This document shows positions 28,579-37,844 of a stretch of 64,000 bases of DNA, piece after piece. The translations under genes and the position numbers were made by a program. A model generated the notes under the pieces. That model worked only from the letters and a program-made list of their open reading frames with translations. It had not been told where the DNA came from and did not search any database. The number at the start of each line of letters is the position of its first letter. Within the stretch, counting starts at the first letter, position 1. The DNA is from an uncultured Gammaproteobacteria bacterium (GTDB taxonomy: Bacteria > Pseudomonadota > Gammaproteobacteria > GCA-002705445 > GCA-002716945): NCBI GenBank assembly GCA_902632305.1, contig CACPCG010000005.1:1-64000 (forward strand), written 5' to 3'.

Positions 28579-29946
28579 TTAATCCTGTAAATAGTTCCAA
28601 GTTGTATCACCATCTGAATCTTCCAATTCTATGCCCATGCTAAGAAGTTTATCTCTCACTACATCAGCATTCTTAAAGTCTTTTTTAATTCTATATTCGT
28701 TTCTTTTTTTTACGAGAGCTTCAATTTGCTCAATTTCCTCTGTATCAGAAAAGATTTTGACTGTTTTTTCATTAATTGGAGATAATCCAATAAATTTCAT
28801 TGAATGAATTAATTTCACTCTAGCTTCAAAATCATTACGAGCAGTCTTTGATAATCTTGATAAGTAATTTATTGCCTCGGGTGTATTTAAGTCATCAGAG
28901 AGTATGTCTTGAATTTCTTTAGTATGAGAATCAGCATCATCGAGTGGCCTAGCTTTTGCGTCAACCATAGAAATTACTGATAAGAGTTTTTTATATAAGT
29001 TTCTTGCATATATAATAGTTTGATCTGACCAATTAAGAGGTTGTCTATAATGTGCGGATAACAAAGCTAATCGAATCACTGATGTACTATTATCTTTAAA
29101 TAAATCATCCAAAAGAATAACATTTCCCAATGATTTTGACATTTTCTTTTTATTAACAAGCACAATTCCGTTGTGGAACCAATGATTACAGTATTTCTCC
29201 TTACTAATACAACTACCTTGTGCAATCTCATTTTCGTGATGAGGAAATATAAGATCATTTCCTCCGCCATGGATATCTAAAGTAGTATCGTCACCCAATA
29301 TATCCTTTATCATTGAGGTACACTCAATATGCCAGCCTGGTCGACCTTTACCCCATGGGCTCTCCCAACCTGGGGTGTCATCTTCGGAGGGTTTCCATAA
29401 AATGAAATCTTTAAATGATTTTTTATATGATGCATTATCTATTCTCACACCGTCTAACATCTCTTCGAGTTTTTTTCCAGATAATTCTCCGTATCCTTTG
29501 AAACTATCAGTATCAAACAGAACGTGAGAGTCTTTAACGTATGCATTACCATTTTTAATGATTTTTTCTATAGAGGATATTATTTTAGAGATTGTATCAG
29601 TGACTTTTGGCTCATGTGTTGGTCTAAGATTAGACAATCTATCCATGTTGTCACGATAGATCTTCGTGTACTTTGAAGTGATTTTATCAATTGATAGTCC
29701 CTCTTTTTTTGCTGCATCAATTATTTTGTCATCAACATCTGTGATGTTCCTTATATATTTTACAGAATCATGTTTAGCCATCAAAAGCCTGTACAATATA
29801 TCTGGAACTATTGCAGCTCTTGCATTGCCAATATGTGGGTGACCATAAACTGTCGGGCCACAAACATACATTGACACGGAATCATCCAAGAAAGGTTTGA
29901 TCGCTTCTTTTTTTCTTGTCAAAGTATTATATAATCTGATGGTCAT
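28579..29946 (-). CDS. cysS: Cysteinyl-tRNA synthetase
   Basis: Charges tRNA-Cys. The 455-residue class I synthetase has the HIGH-type motif VYGHPHIGNAR preceded by the zinc ligand Cys in CGPTVYG, further zinc ligands in WHIECTSM and FPHHENEIAQ, and the KMSKSLGN loop. Length is normal. The ATG at 29946 is only 19 bp from the divergent start of the cyclophilin gene and lacks a recognisable Shine-Dalgarno sequence. cysS next to a cyclophilin and lpxH is also found in Pseudomonas and E. coli. Confidence 0.97.
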   Translation of the reverse strand: MTIRLYNTLTRKKEAIKPFLDDSVSMYVCGPTVYGHPHIGNARAAIVPDILYRLLMAKHDSVKYIRNITDVDDKIIDAAKKEGLSIDKITSKYTKIYRDNMDRLSNLRPTHEPKVTDTISKIISSIEKIIKNGNAYVKDSHVLFDTDSFKGYGELSGKKLEEMLDGVRIDNASYKKSFKDFILWKPSEDDTPGWESPWGKGRPGWHIECTSMIKDILGDDTTLDIHGGGNDLIFPHHENEIAQGSCISKEKYCNHWFHNGIVLVNKKKMSKSLGNVILLDDLFKDNSTSVIRLALLSAHYRQPLNWSDQTIIYARNLYKKLLSVISMVDAKARPLDDADSHTKEIQDILSDDLNTPEAINYLSRLSKTARNDFEARVKLIHSMKFIGLSPINEKTVKIFSDTEEIEQIEALVKKRNEYRIKKDFKNADVVRDKLLSMGIELEDSDGDTTWNYLQD

Positions 29947-29965
29947 GGTAGAATATTAGAATATT
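29947..29965. promoter_or_regulatory. 19-bp divergent gap between cysS and the cyclophilin gene
   Basis: The two start codons are separated by only 19 bp, containing a tandem 8-mer (AGAATATT twice). TAGAAT on the plus strand and TATTCT on the minus strand resemble -10 hexamers. Neither gene has a Shine-Dalgarno sequence, so transcription must start inside the gap or within the opposite gene, giving leaderless or nearly leaderless mRNAs. No experimental support; the reading is from spacing alone. Confidence 0.4.
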
Positions 29966-30565
29966 ATGAAAAAAATCATTTTTACACTTTTATTTCTAGT
30001 AACTATAGCATCAAGCTATACATACGGCAAAACATACAACAAAAGTGTAGATAAACATAACGAGGATATTAAATTGGTAACTATAATCACTAATCTAGGC
30101 GAGATAAAACTTAAATTGTTTGTTAAAGAAGCGCCAGAAACAACAAAAAATTTTATTTCATATGCTAATGAAGGCAAATATAATGGGACAATATTTCATA
30201 GAGTAATTCAGAATTTTATGATTCAAGGCGGCGGTCACCTTCCAGATTTGTCCGAGATAACAACCAATGCTCCAATCATAAATGAGTCCTCTAATAACTT
30301 AAGCAATAAAAAAGGCACAATTGCAATGGCAAGAACCTCTGAGCCAAACTCAGCAACATCTCAGTTCTTTATTAACCTTAAAAACAATGATTTTCTCGAT
30401 AAAGAAAAGTCACCTGATGGTTATGGTTATTGTGTATTTGGAGAAGTTATAGAGGGCATAGAGATTGTTGAAAACATAGGTAACGTCTCAACTGGTAACA
30501 AAGGGTATTTTTCTGACGTTCCTCAAGAAACAATTGTGATTGAAAAAGTTACAATTGATGAATAA
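29966..30565 (+). CDS. ppiA: Periplasmic cyclophilin-type peptidyl-prolyl isomerase
   Basis: Catalyses proline cis-trans isomerisation. A signal peptide (MKKIIFTLLFLVTIASSYTYG) is followed by a single cyclophilin domain with the catalytic Arg/Phe in TIFHRVIQNFMIQGG and the Gln/Phe in SATSQFFINL. The export signal suggests a periplasmic PpiA-like role, although the gene location (beside cysS) is that of cytoplasmic ppiB in E. coli. 199 residues. Five bases separate it from lpxH, so they form an operon. Confidence 0.9.
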   Translation: MKKIIFTLLFLVTIASSYTYGKTYNKSVDKHNEDIKLVTIITNLGEIKLKLFVKEAPETTKNFISYANEGKYNGTIFHRVIQNFMIQGGGHLPDLSEITTNAPIINESSNNLSNKKGTIAMARTSEPNSATSQFFINLKNNDFLDKEKSPDGYGYCVFGEVIEGIEIVENIGNVSTGNKGYFSDVPQETIVIEKVTIDE

Positions 30566-30570
30566 TTCTT

Positions 30571-31293
30571 ATGAAAACAGTCTTTATTTCAGACTTACAT
30601 TTAGATAAAAATCAACCAGAGCTGATCAAGCATTTCATTGAATTTATAGAGGGTTACAATGAAGAGATTGATAATCTCTATATCTTGGGTGATTTAGTAG
30701 AATCATGGGTTGGTGACGACGACCCCGCGATTGGTACAGACCAAGCATTAGAAGTCATAAGAACTCTCTCAAAAAAATCAAGCGTTTACTTTATGCATGG
30801 GAACAGAGATTTTATGATTTCGTCTAAGATTTGTAATAAATACGGAATGAAATTAATCAATGATCCAACAACAATAACAATATTTAATAAAAAAATTACT
30901 CTGATGCATGGCGATTTATTATGTACCGATGACATCAAATATCAAGAATTCAGAAAATTAGTCAGGAATGAAGAGTGGCAAAAAATGATGATGACTAAAT
31001 CACTAAAAGAGAGAATGCAATATGCTGAAAGTCTTAGACTTAAAAGTAAAACAGAAACGGATGGTAAACAAGAATTTATTATGGATGTAAATAATAATGA
31101 AGTCGAAAACATTTTTAGAGAACACGATGCAGATGTTCTTATTCATGGTCATACACATAGGCCTATGGTGCATGATATTAATTTAAATAAGAAAATGTGT
31201 AAGAGAATCGTTCTTGGTGATTGGGGCAAACAAAGTCATATTTTAGAGATAGATGCAACAGGTATGAATTTTAAGAAGATATTATTAACTTAA
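30571..31293 (+). CDS. lpxH: UDP-2,3-diacylglucosamine pyrophosphohydrolase LpxH
   Basis: Fourth step of lipid A synthesis, cleaving UDP-2,3-diacyl-GlcN to lipid X, at the inner face of the membrane. The calcineurin-like metal motifs are all present: SDLHLD (residue 6 on), GDLVESWVGDDD, HGNRDF, MHGDLLC and HGHTHRP. Length 240 matches E. coli LpxH. The stop is 4 bp from the convergent recO stop, leaving no space for a terminator. Confidence 0.96.
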   Translation: MKTVFISDLHLDKNQPELIKHFIEFIEGYNEEIDNLYILGDLVESWVGDDDPAIGTDQALEVIRTLSKKSSVYFMHGNRDFMISSKICNKYGMKLINDPTTITIFNKKITLMHGDLLCTDDIKYQEFRKLVRNEEWQKMMMTKSLKERMQYAESLRLKSKTETDGKQEFIMDVNNNEVENIFREHDADVLIHGHTHRPMVHDINLNKKMCKRIVLGDWGKQSHILEIDATGMNFKKILLT

Positions 31294-31297
31294 TATC

Positions 31298-31972
31298 TTA
31301 CTGAATAATGTCAAAACTTTTGATAGATTTATTTCCTGCGATTTCTTGAATTATTTTTTTGGTTATAGAACGAATTTTTTTTAATTCTGTTATCTGGTTA
31401 ATATTGAACTCTTGTATTTTTATTATTGTTTCCCCTGATACACAATCGAATGAAAGTTTAGAATTTGTTTTTTTGAAACCACTATTAACATCATAAATAA
31501 AAATATCATTACTCTGTATTATCTCATTTGATGATAGAGATGTTATTCCGTATCCAAGATTTTTCAGTAACAAAAGCTCAAAGCCGACTACTACCACATC
31601 AAAATTGTCGTTAGTTTTACTCATATAATCTAGGTAATTGCTATAGAAATCGTACAAATTTCTCTGTGGTTGATTCTTTGGCACTAATTTATATATCAAT
31701 TCATTGAAATACATAAGAAGAGTCAGATGTTTGCTTTTAATTGGTATTGTTTTATGAATCTCATATTTCAACAACAATGGTAAATTAGATTTATTGATTT
31801 GAATGTTAAGTTCTCTAGAAGTGTGTAATTGAGATATATCTTTTCTTTTTTTAGCTCCTTTTAATATTGTTGAGACTAGACCTAGTTCTTTTGTAAAAAC
31901 ATCGAAGATAATACTGGTCTCTCCATATGACCTAGAGTGAATGATATAAGCTTTTAATAGTTCGTCATTCAA
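31298..31972 (-). CDS. recO: DNA repair protein RecO
   Basis: RecFOR-pathway mediator that loads RecA onto SSB-coated DNA. The 224-residue protein has the N-terminal OB-fold (AYIIHSRSYGETSIIFDVFTKE) and the family segment GLVSTILKGAKKRKD, then a divergent helical C-domain without a zinc finger, as in E. coli. The start is TTG, overlapping the era stop (TTGA). rnc-era-recO order supports the call. Partner RecR is encoded at 42225-42845. Confidence 0.9.
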   Translation of the reverse strand: MNDELLKAYIIHSRSYGETSIIFDVFTKELGLVSTILKGAKKRKDISQLHTSRELNIQINKSNLPLLLKYEIHKTIPIKSKHLTLLMYFNELIYKLVPKNQPQRNLYDFYSNYLDYMSKTNDNFDVVVVGFELLLLKNLGYGITSLSSNEIIQSNDIFIYDVNSGFKKTNSKLSFDCVSGETIIKIQEFNINQITELKKIRSITKKIIQEIAGNKSIKSFDIIQ

Positions 31973-32847
31973 TTTATATATCCGAGTTTTTTTAAGAACT
32001 CATGACTATTCTTCCAGTTTTTCTTAACAACAACAAAGAGTTCAAGATATATCTTTTTATTTGAAATTTTCTCGAGCGCTTCGCGAGAAATAGAACCAAT
32101 TTTTTTTATTTGATTACCATTAGAACCAATAAGTATTTTTTTCTGATTTGATTTTTCGACATAAATTGTACTTTTTATGCAAATATTTTGTTTTTTATTA
32201 AGTATTTTCTCAGTATGTACTGCACAATCATATGGCACTTCTCCATGAGTAAGTTGATTAATCACTCCTCTTATAATCTCTTGTGTTGTAAGATTATTTA
32301 TATTTTCTGATATAGCATCATGCTCAACATCAGATTTTAGGTTTTCTAATACCTCATCAAGATATTTGAGAAGACTTTCAATCCCATCATCTGTAATAGT
32401 AGATATTGGGAATAATTTCTTTTCAAAATATATCCGTATAGTGTTCTTTAGTGTTTTTAATTCATCTTTAGTCATCAAATCAATTTTGTTTAAAATAATA
32501 ATTATTTGATTATTACTGCCAATCAAAGATTCTAATATTGATTTCTCTTTTTGAGATAACTTGAAAGTATTATCAAACATTATGAGGATAATATCAGACT
32601 CAGTAACACTTTTTAGATATGAGGCTTTCATCGAAGACGATAAAAGATTATTCTCTTTTACAAAATAACCAGGAGTATCATTGATAGTAAATATTGAATT
32701 TTTTTTAATAAAATTATGCTTAATATTCGTTCTTGTGGTCTGTTTTTTTTCACTGACACTCGACACATATGAATTACATAGTGTATTCATAAGAGATGAT
32801 TTTCCTACATTACTTTTTCCTATTATTGATATGTTTAGTTTCTTCAT
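31969..32847 (-). CDS. era: GTPase Era
   Basis: GTPase acting in 16S rRNA processing and 30S assembly. G1 motif GKSNVGKSSL (residues 10-19), G3 DTPGYF, G4 NKID and a C-terminal KH domain with the RNA-binding helix region (IGSNGNQIKKIGSISREALE). Length 292. The start lies 38 bp inside the 3' end of rnc, an overlap also typical of rnc-era in E. coli, where the two are translationally coupled. Confidence 0.96.
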   Translation of the reverse strand: MKKLNISIIGKSNVGKSSLMNTLCNSYVSSVSEKKQTTRTNIKHNFIKKNSIFTINDTPGYFVKENNLLSSSMKASYLKSVTESDIILIMFDNTFKLSQKEKSILESLIGSNNQIIIILNKIDLMTKDELKTLKNTIRIYFEKKLFPISTITDDGIESLLKYLDEVLENLKSDVEHDAISENINNLTTQEIIRGVINQLTHGEVPYDCAVHTEKILNKKQNICIKSTIYVEKSNQKKILIGSNGNQIKKIGSISREALEKISNKKIYLELFVVVKKNWKNSHEFLKKLGYIN

Positions 32848-33505
32848 TTTTCTTAAGTTGTTCTAGGATTTTTGATGAACATAATTGTTGACCTTCACGT
32901 ACATTATTACATTTTGATGTGACACTAATTGAATTAATTTCAATTGAGCATGTGATGTTAAAAACAGGTTTATGATCTGAGCTTTTTAATTTCTCTGTAG
33001 TATATTTAGGCAAAGAAATTTTAATATGTTGGCAATACTCCTGAAGTAATGTCTTACTGTCCTTGAGTCCTATTTTCTCTATATTTGTCAACTCTGACTC
33101 GAACATAACAAAAATAATATTTCTTACAGTCAGATAATCGCTATCAAGAAATATCGCTCCAATTAATGACTCAACAAGGTCAGCCGAAATTGCTGATTTA
33201 AGATTTGAGTCTTCTAATCTTAGGTTTTGAGATTCTAAGTATGTTATTAAATCATATTTCTCTGAAATCTCAGTAAGTATTTTTTTGTTGACAATATTTT
33301 GTATTTCACGAGATATCTCTCCTTCGGAAGAATCAGGAAAGTCCTCAAATAATCTCTCAGTTATGGAAAGTCTGAGCACTGAGTCGCCAAGTAGCTCCAA
33401 ACGCTCGTAATTTTCTTTTCTGACGCTTCGGTGTGTGAAAGCCATCTGACATAGATTTTTATCATTAAAAGAATAGCCCAGTATCATACTAATGTATTCA
33501 TGCAT
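32810..33505 (-). CDS. rnc: Ribonuclease III
   Basis: Double-strand RNA endonuclease for rRNA and mRNA processing. The catalytic signature YERLELLGDSVL and second acidic motif DLVESLIGAIFLD are in the N-terminal domain; a dsRNA-binding domain (LLQEYCQ ... HKPVFNITCSI) is C-terminal. I use the ATG at 33505, giving 231 residues and an N-terminus aligned with the family (LGYSFND). An in-frame ATG at 33565 would add 20 residues and overlap lepB; the AGAGGA near 33527 leaves this undecided. Confidence 0.92.
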   Translation of the reverse strand: MHEYISMILGYSFNDKNLCQMAFTHRSVRKENYERLELLGDSVLRLSITERLFEDFPDSSEGEISREIQNIVNKKILTEISEKYDLITYLESQNLRLEDSNLKSAISADLVESLIGAIFLDSDYLTVRNIIFVMFESELTNIEKIGLKDSKTLLQEYCQHIKISLPKYTTEKLKSSDHKPVFNITCSIEINSISVTSKCNNVREGQQLCSSKILEQLKKNEETKHINNRKK

Positions 33506-33536
33506 CTTACTTTTATTAACAAATTTCCTCTGGTTA

Positions 33537-34277
33537 TCAATCAATGCTCTCACCAAATCTATCAAAAAAACTCACTTTGGAATTTGGGTTCCAATACATC
33601 CAAATTAAAAAAGCCTCGCCAACTAAATTCTCTTTAGGCACAGACCCCCAATATCTACTGTCATTACTATTATCACGATTATCGCCGAGCACAAAATAGC
33701 TATCAGACGGAACATTATAAACAAAATCATTGCTTCGATGATTAGTATTTAAAATCATATATTCTCTCGATCCATTATTCTCTAGCATTATAAACTCTTT
33801 GATATCATCGTATAAATCTTGAGAGTTCTGAGTCAACTGGTTCAATTTATAAATTCTGTCATTCACAAATATAGTCTTATTTCTATACTCGATTTTATCT
33901 CCAGGTAATGCAACAACACGCTTTATATAATTAATGCTTTTATTCTCAGGATATTGAAAAACAATTACATCGCCATATTCAGGCTTATCCATCTCAAATA
34001 TAATTCTATTAGTCAAAGGCATCCTAACTCCGTATTCATACTTTTTAACAAGAATAAAGTCACCTACAAGTAACGTCGGAATCATGGATCCGGATGGAAT
34101 TCTAAATGGCTCAATAACAAATGAACGAAAGAAAAGAACTGCAAATAAAATAGGAAATAATGAAGAAAAGAAATCAATTATATCAACTGCAAAAAAATCA
34201 TCTGGAATTATTCTTCTTAATATGAGTAGAATTCCACAAATCAAAGTTATTAGTACTAATACCAGGGTAAAATCCAT
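33537..34277 (-). CDS. lepB: Signal peptidase I
   Basis: Membrane serine protease removing Sec and Tat signal peptides. The 246-residue protein has two N-terminal hydrophobic segments, the catalytic serine in PSGSMIPTLL (Ser64), the general-base lysine in YIKRVVALPGDKI (around 120) and the SGDNRDNSND-type box in VLGDNRDNSNDSR. One base separates it from lepA. Typical lepA-lepB-rnc-era-recO order. Confidence 0.97.
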   Translation of the reverse strand: MDFTLVLVLITLICGILLILRRIIPDDFFAVDIIDFFSSLFPILFAVLFFRSFVIEPFRIPSGSMIPTLLVGDFILVKKYEYGVRMPLTNRIIFEMDKPEYGDVIVFQYPENKSINYIKRVVALPGDKIEYRNKTIFVNDRIYKLNQLTQNSQDLYDDIKEFIMLENNGSREYMILNTNHRSNDFVYNVPSDSYFVLGDNRDNSNDSRYWGSVPKENLVGEAFLIWMYWNPNSKVSFFDRFGESID

Positions 34278-34278
34278 T

Positions 34279-36066
34279 TTATTTTTTCGAACTCATAAAT
34301 TCATAAAAAGCTTCTTTTGGAATCTCCACATTTCCAATTTTTTTCATTTTTCTTTTCCCTTCTTTCTGCTTTTTAAGAAGTTTCATTTTTCTTGTAACAT
34401 CACCACCATACAACTTCGCTGTGACATCTTTTCGAAATCCCCTAATTGATGTCGATGCGATTACTTTCGAACCAATGCACGCCTGAATACTAATTTCAAA
34501 CATTTGCCTTGGAATTAAATCTTTAAGATTATCAATTAAATCTCTTGCTTTTCTGTAAGAATTATCCTTGTGCATTATCTGCGATAATGCATCGACCTTT
34601 TTTTTATTAACATGTATATCAAGTCTAATCATTTGACTATCTTGATAGTCTATAATTTCATAGTCATAAGACGCATAACCTCTTGTAACAGATTTAAGAG
34701 TATCAAAAAAATCGTAAATAATTTCTGATAATGGTATTTGAAACGTTATCTCGACGGTATTTGTCAGATAAACTAAATTATTTTGTCTACCTCTTTTTTT
34801 TGTGCAAATCTCAATAACAGAGCCTAGATATTCTGGTGGAGTCATTATCTTTATTTCTGCTACTGGTTCAAGAAAACTTTTGACTTTATTATCAATTGGT
34901 AAATCTTTTGGGTTTTTTATTTCAATAGTTTCGTTATTATGAGTAACAATTCTATAAGTAACAGATGGGACAGTCATAAGAAAATCTAAATTATACTCTC
35001 TAAGTAATCTCTCACGAATAATCTCCATGTGGAGTAAACCGAGAAAACCACATCTGAACCCATGACCAAGAGAAACTGAATTCTCAGGCTCATAAGTGAA
35101 AGAATTATCATTGAGTGATAATTTATCTAATGCTTTCTTAGAGTCTTGATAATTTTTTGTGTCTATAGGATAAAATCCTGAAAACACACGTGGTTTAATA
35201 TCTTGAAAACCCGGCAAAGGTATTGTTCCATCGTCTTTAGAGTCTACTATAGTGTCTCCTACGGGGGCAGCATCAAGTGATTTTATAGATGCTATCAGAA
35301 ACCCAACATCACCAGCATTTAGTTTGTCTAAATATGTAATCTTCGGTGTAAAAATACCAAGCTTATCTACTACGTATTCTTTTTTAGTTGAGAGAATTTT
35401 TATTTTATCCTTAACGCTTAGAAAGCCATCAACAATCTTAATTAAGACAACAATTCCTAAATAATTATCAAACCAGGAATCAATAATACATGACTTGAGG
35501 CTCTTATTTATGTCTGACTTTGGTTTTGGTACATTTCTGATAATTGTAGGCAAAATATTTGAAACCCCTTGTCCAGTCTTTGCGCTGACCTCTAGAATAT
35601 TTTCTGGATTAATATTCAACAATTCAGAGAGATCTTTTTTCACGCTCTCAGGGTCAGCAGACGGTAAATCAATTTTATTGATGATTGGGATAATGACTAA
35701 TCCAAGTTTTTTTGCTAATGAGGCATGTGCAATACTTTGTGCCTCTAGTCCTTGTGTTGCATCAACAATCAAAATAACTCCCTCACATGCAGATAGTGAA
35801 CGTGATACCTCGTAAGAGAAATCTACATGCCCGGGTGTATCAATTAAATTAATTTTATAATCAACTCCCTCAAATTCATAGTTTAATGCAACTGTCTGAG
35901 CTTTAATTGTTATGCCACGCTCTCTCTCTAAATCCATAGAATCAAGAATCTGATCCTTCATAGATCTTGTGGCTAGCATTCCATGACTTTCTATCAATCT
36001 GTCTGCAAGTGTTGATTTTCCATGATCTATATGAGCTACTATCGATATATTTCTAAAGTTTTGCAT
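34279..36066 (-). CDS. lepA: Elongation factor 4 (LepA)
   Basis: Translational GTPase that acts in ribosome biogenesis or back-translocation. The 595-residue protein has G1 AHIDHGKST, the switch segment RERGITIKAQT, DTPGHVDF and NKIDLP, domains II and III, and the LepA-specific C-terminal domain (VTAKLYGGDVTRKMKLLKKQKEGK). Length is within one or two residues of the family norm. Confidence 0.98.
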   Translation of the reverse strand: MQNFRNISIVAHIDHGKSTLADRLIESHGMLATRSMKDQILDSMDLERERGITIKAQTVALNYEFEGVDYKINLIDTPGHVDFSYEVSRSLSACEGVILIVDATQGLEAQSIAHASLAKKLGLVIIPIINKIDLPSADPESVKKDLSELLNINPENILEVSAKTGQGVSNILPTIIRNVPKPKSDINKSLKSCIIDSWFDNYLGIVVLIKIVDGFLSVKDKIKILSTKKEYVVDKLGIFTPKITYLDKLNAGDVGFLIASIKSLDAAPVGDTIVDSKDDGTIPLPGFQDIKPRVFSGFYPIDTKNYQDSKKALDKLSLNDNSFTYEPENSVSLGHGFRCGFLGLLHMEIIRERLLREYNLDFLMTVPSVTYRIVTHNNETIEIKNPKDLPIDNKVKSFLEPVAEIKIMTPPEYLGSVIEICTKKRGRQNNLVYLTNTVEITFQIPLSEIIYDFFDTLKSVTRGYASYDYEIIDYQDSQMIRLDIHVNKKKVDALSQIMHKDNSYRKARDLIDNLKDLIPRQMFEISIQACIGSKVIASTSIRGFRKDVTAKLYGGDVTRKMKLLKKQKEGKRKMKKIGNVEIPKEAFYEFMSSKK

Positions 36067-36103
36067 TTAACTATATAATACCGATGCTTGGTCAAACATC
36101 AAA

Positions 36104-37495
36104 TTATTTAGAGATTTTGAAAGCTATAAATAATGGGTTTTTATTTCTATAAACTAAAATATTTGCCAATGAGTTTGTGGGCGCACGTGAAAGAATGTTT
36201 TTGAAATCTTCACTATTGTAGATAGGTTTTCCGTTAATCTGTGTTATTACATCATTAATCTGTATTTTTGATTGAGAAGTTTGTTCACCAGACACCTTTT
36301 TTACTAGGACACCGCCAAATATATTTAAAAGTTTTTTCGTTGAATCATCGATGTCACTTACGGAGATACCTGAGACTGTTGTGTTTTTAATTTCTTGTTG
36401 AGTCATACTCGCGATTTTATCATCATCAGGAAGCTCCTCTATTGTTACAAACTTTGTGAGAGTTTTCTTACCGCGTAACAATTCTACTTTAACCACAGAA
36501 TTTACTTCGGTAGTCCCTACAATTAAAGGTAAATCTTTTGATTTTTTAATAACTTTATTATCAAATTTTAGTATAACATCGCCCTGTTCAAACCCTGCTT
36601 TTTCCGCGGGACTATTCTCTAGTATCCTAGCTACTACAGCTCCTTGTGTTTTTGTAAGACCAAAACTTTCAGCTAACTCCTCATCCATTTGTTGAATATA
36701 AACACCCAGCCAACCTCTTTTAACTTTTCCATTATCTTTAAGTTGTCTGTATACAGTACTCAGTGTTTCTGCAGGTATAGCAAAAGAGACTCCCATGAAA
36801 CCACCAGATCTTGTATAAATCTGGGCATTTACTCCCACAACTTCTCCGTTAAGGTTAAATAGCGGGCCACCAGAGTTACCTGGATTAATAGCGACATCAG
36901 TTTGAATATACGGAACATAGCTTTCATTTGGCAAATTTCTTTTCTTTCCACTTACAATACCGGCAGTAACTGTATGATCAAATCCAAATGGTGAACCAAT
37001 TGCTAAAACCCATTCTCCTATTTTTAAATTGTTGGAACTCCCAATAGTAACAGTTGGTAAGTTATCGGCTTTTACTTTTAACAAAGCTAAATCACTCCGT
37101 TCGTCCGTTCCTACAAGGTCGGCTTGAAGAATCGATCCATCATTAAGCGTTATAGATATTTCTGATGAGTTCGCGATAACGTGATTGTTCGTCATAACAT
37201 AGCCGTCTGTTGACAAAATAAATCCCGATCCAAAACTAGGTGCTTGTCTTGGTTGTCTGTCTGATTCAGGTGCATTCTCAAAAAATTTTTCGAAAAAAGG
37301 TTTAAATTCATCAGGTATATTTGGAATATTAATATTGGGATTATTATTCATTGCTCTCGTGGCATTTACGATGACAACTGCATCAATATTAGAGTCTACA
37401 ATTTTTGTAAAGTCGGGTAAATTATTAGCTAATAATGTTTCTGTAAAAAATATTAAGAAAATAGAAACAAAAATATACCGTTTGGAAAACAGCAT
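36104..37495 (-). CDS. mucD: Periplasmic serine protease/chaperone of the DegP/MucD family
   Basis: HtrA-type envelope protease. From the ATG at 37495 there is a clear signal peptide (MLFSKRYIFVSIFLIFF, cleavage near LLA), so the longer start at 37555 is rejected; the chosen ATG is one base after the upstream stop. The catalytic triad is His105 (MTNNHVIA), Asp in ERSDLALLKV and Ser in NPGNSGGPL; two PDZ domains follow (about 250-345 and 365-455). Located after rpoE and the anti-sigma gene, as mucD is in Pseudomonas. 463 residues. Confidence 0.95.
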   Translation of the reverse strand: MLFSKRYIFVSIFLIFFTETLLANNLPDFTKIVDSNIDAVVIVNATRAMNNNPNINIPNIPDEFKPFFEKFFENAPESDRQPRQAPSFGSGFILSTDGYVMTNNHVIANSSEISITLNDGSILQADLVGTDERSDLALLKVKADNLPTVTIGSSNNLKIGEWVLAIGSPFGFDHTVTAGIVSGKKRNLPNESYVPYIQTDVAINPGNSGGPLFNLNGEVVGVNAQIYTRSGGFMGVSFAIPAETLSTVYRQLKDNGKVKRGWLGVYIQQMDEELAESFGLTKTQGAVVARILENSPAEKAGFEQGDVILKFDNKVIKKSKDLPLIVGTTEVNSVVKVELLRGKKTLTKFVTIEELPDDDKIASMTQQEIKNTTVSGISVSDIDDSTKKLLNIFGGVLVKKVSGEQTSQSKIQINDVITQINGKPIYNSEDFKNILSRAPTNSLANILVYRNKNPLFIAFKISK

Positions 37496-37496
37496 T

Positions 37497-37844
37497 TTAC
37501 TTGCAGACTGAATCCTTGTTTTTGTGAGGTTTATTTTCTTCGCAATTACTATCATTAAATTTTACATTCTCGGTTATGGGAGCACCTTTACCATCTATAT
37601 TCGATTTAGAATACTTTATTTGCTCACCTGAGTAGCTTAACACAAAAAGCGTTAATACAGCAAAAACGAATGTACTAGCATAATTGACGACATTTCTCGC
37701 GAATATGCTCTGATTTGAGTGAATTTTTTCAATCTGCTCAAAAGTGTCTTCTGCAAACGACTTGCTCACTTTATTAGGGCATTCATCATTTAGAATTGCT
37801 CTCAGCAAGCCTAGGTATTTTATATTTTTATTACTTTTTGACAC
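37497..37844 (-). CDS. Small single-pass membrane protein, probable anti-sigma-E factor
   Basis: 115 residues: a cytoplasmic part (1-53) with a helical SFAEDTFEQIEKIH segment, one membrane helix (about 54-72, YASTFVFAVLTLFVLSYSG), and a 43-residue periplasmic tail with Cys101 and Cys114. Position directly after rpoE with a GTG start sharing a base with its stop (TAGTG) indicates an RseA/MucA-type anti-sigma factor, but sequence similarity to RseA is weak and it is about half the usual length (about 200). No rseB or rseC follows; mucD does. Confidence 0.65.
   Translation of the reverse strand: MSKSNKNIKYLGLLRAILNDECPNKVSKSFAEDTFEQIEKIHSNQSIFARNVVNYASTFVFAVLTLFVLSYSGEQIKYSKSNIDGKGAPITENVKFNDSNCEENKPHKNKDSVCK

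Noticed and set aside
33505-33565. Twenty-codon N-terminal extension of RNase III
   Set aside because: It overlaps lepB and gives an N-terminus longer than the family; kept only as an alternative because of an AGAGGA near 33527.
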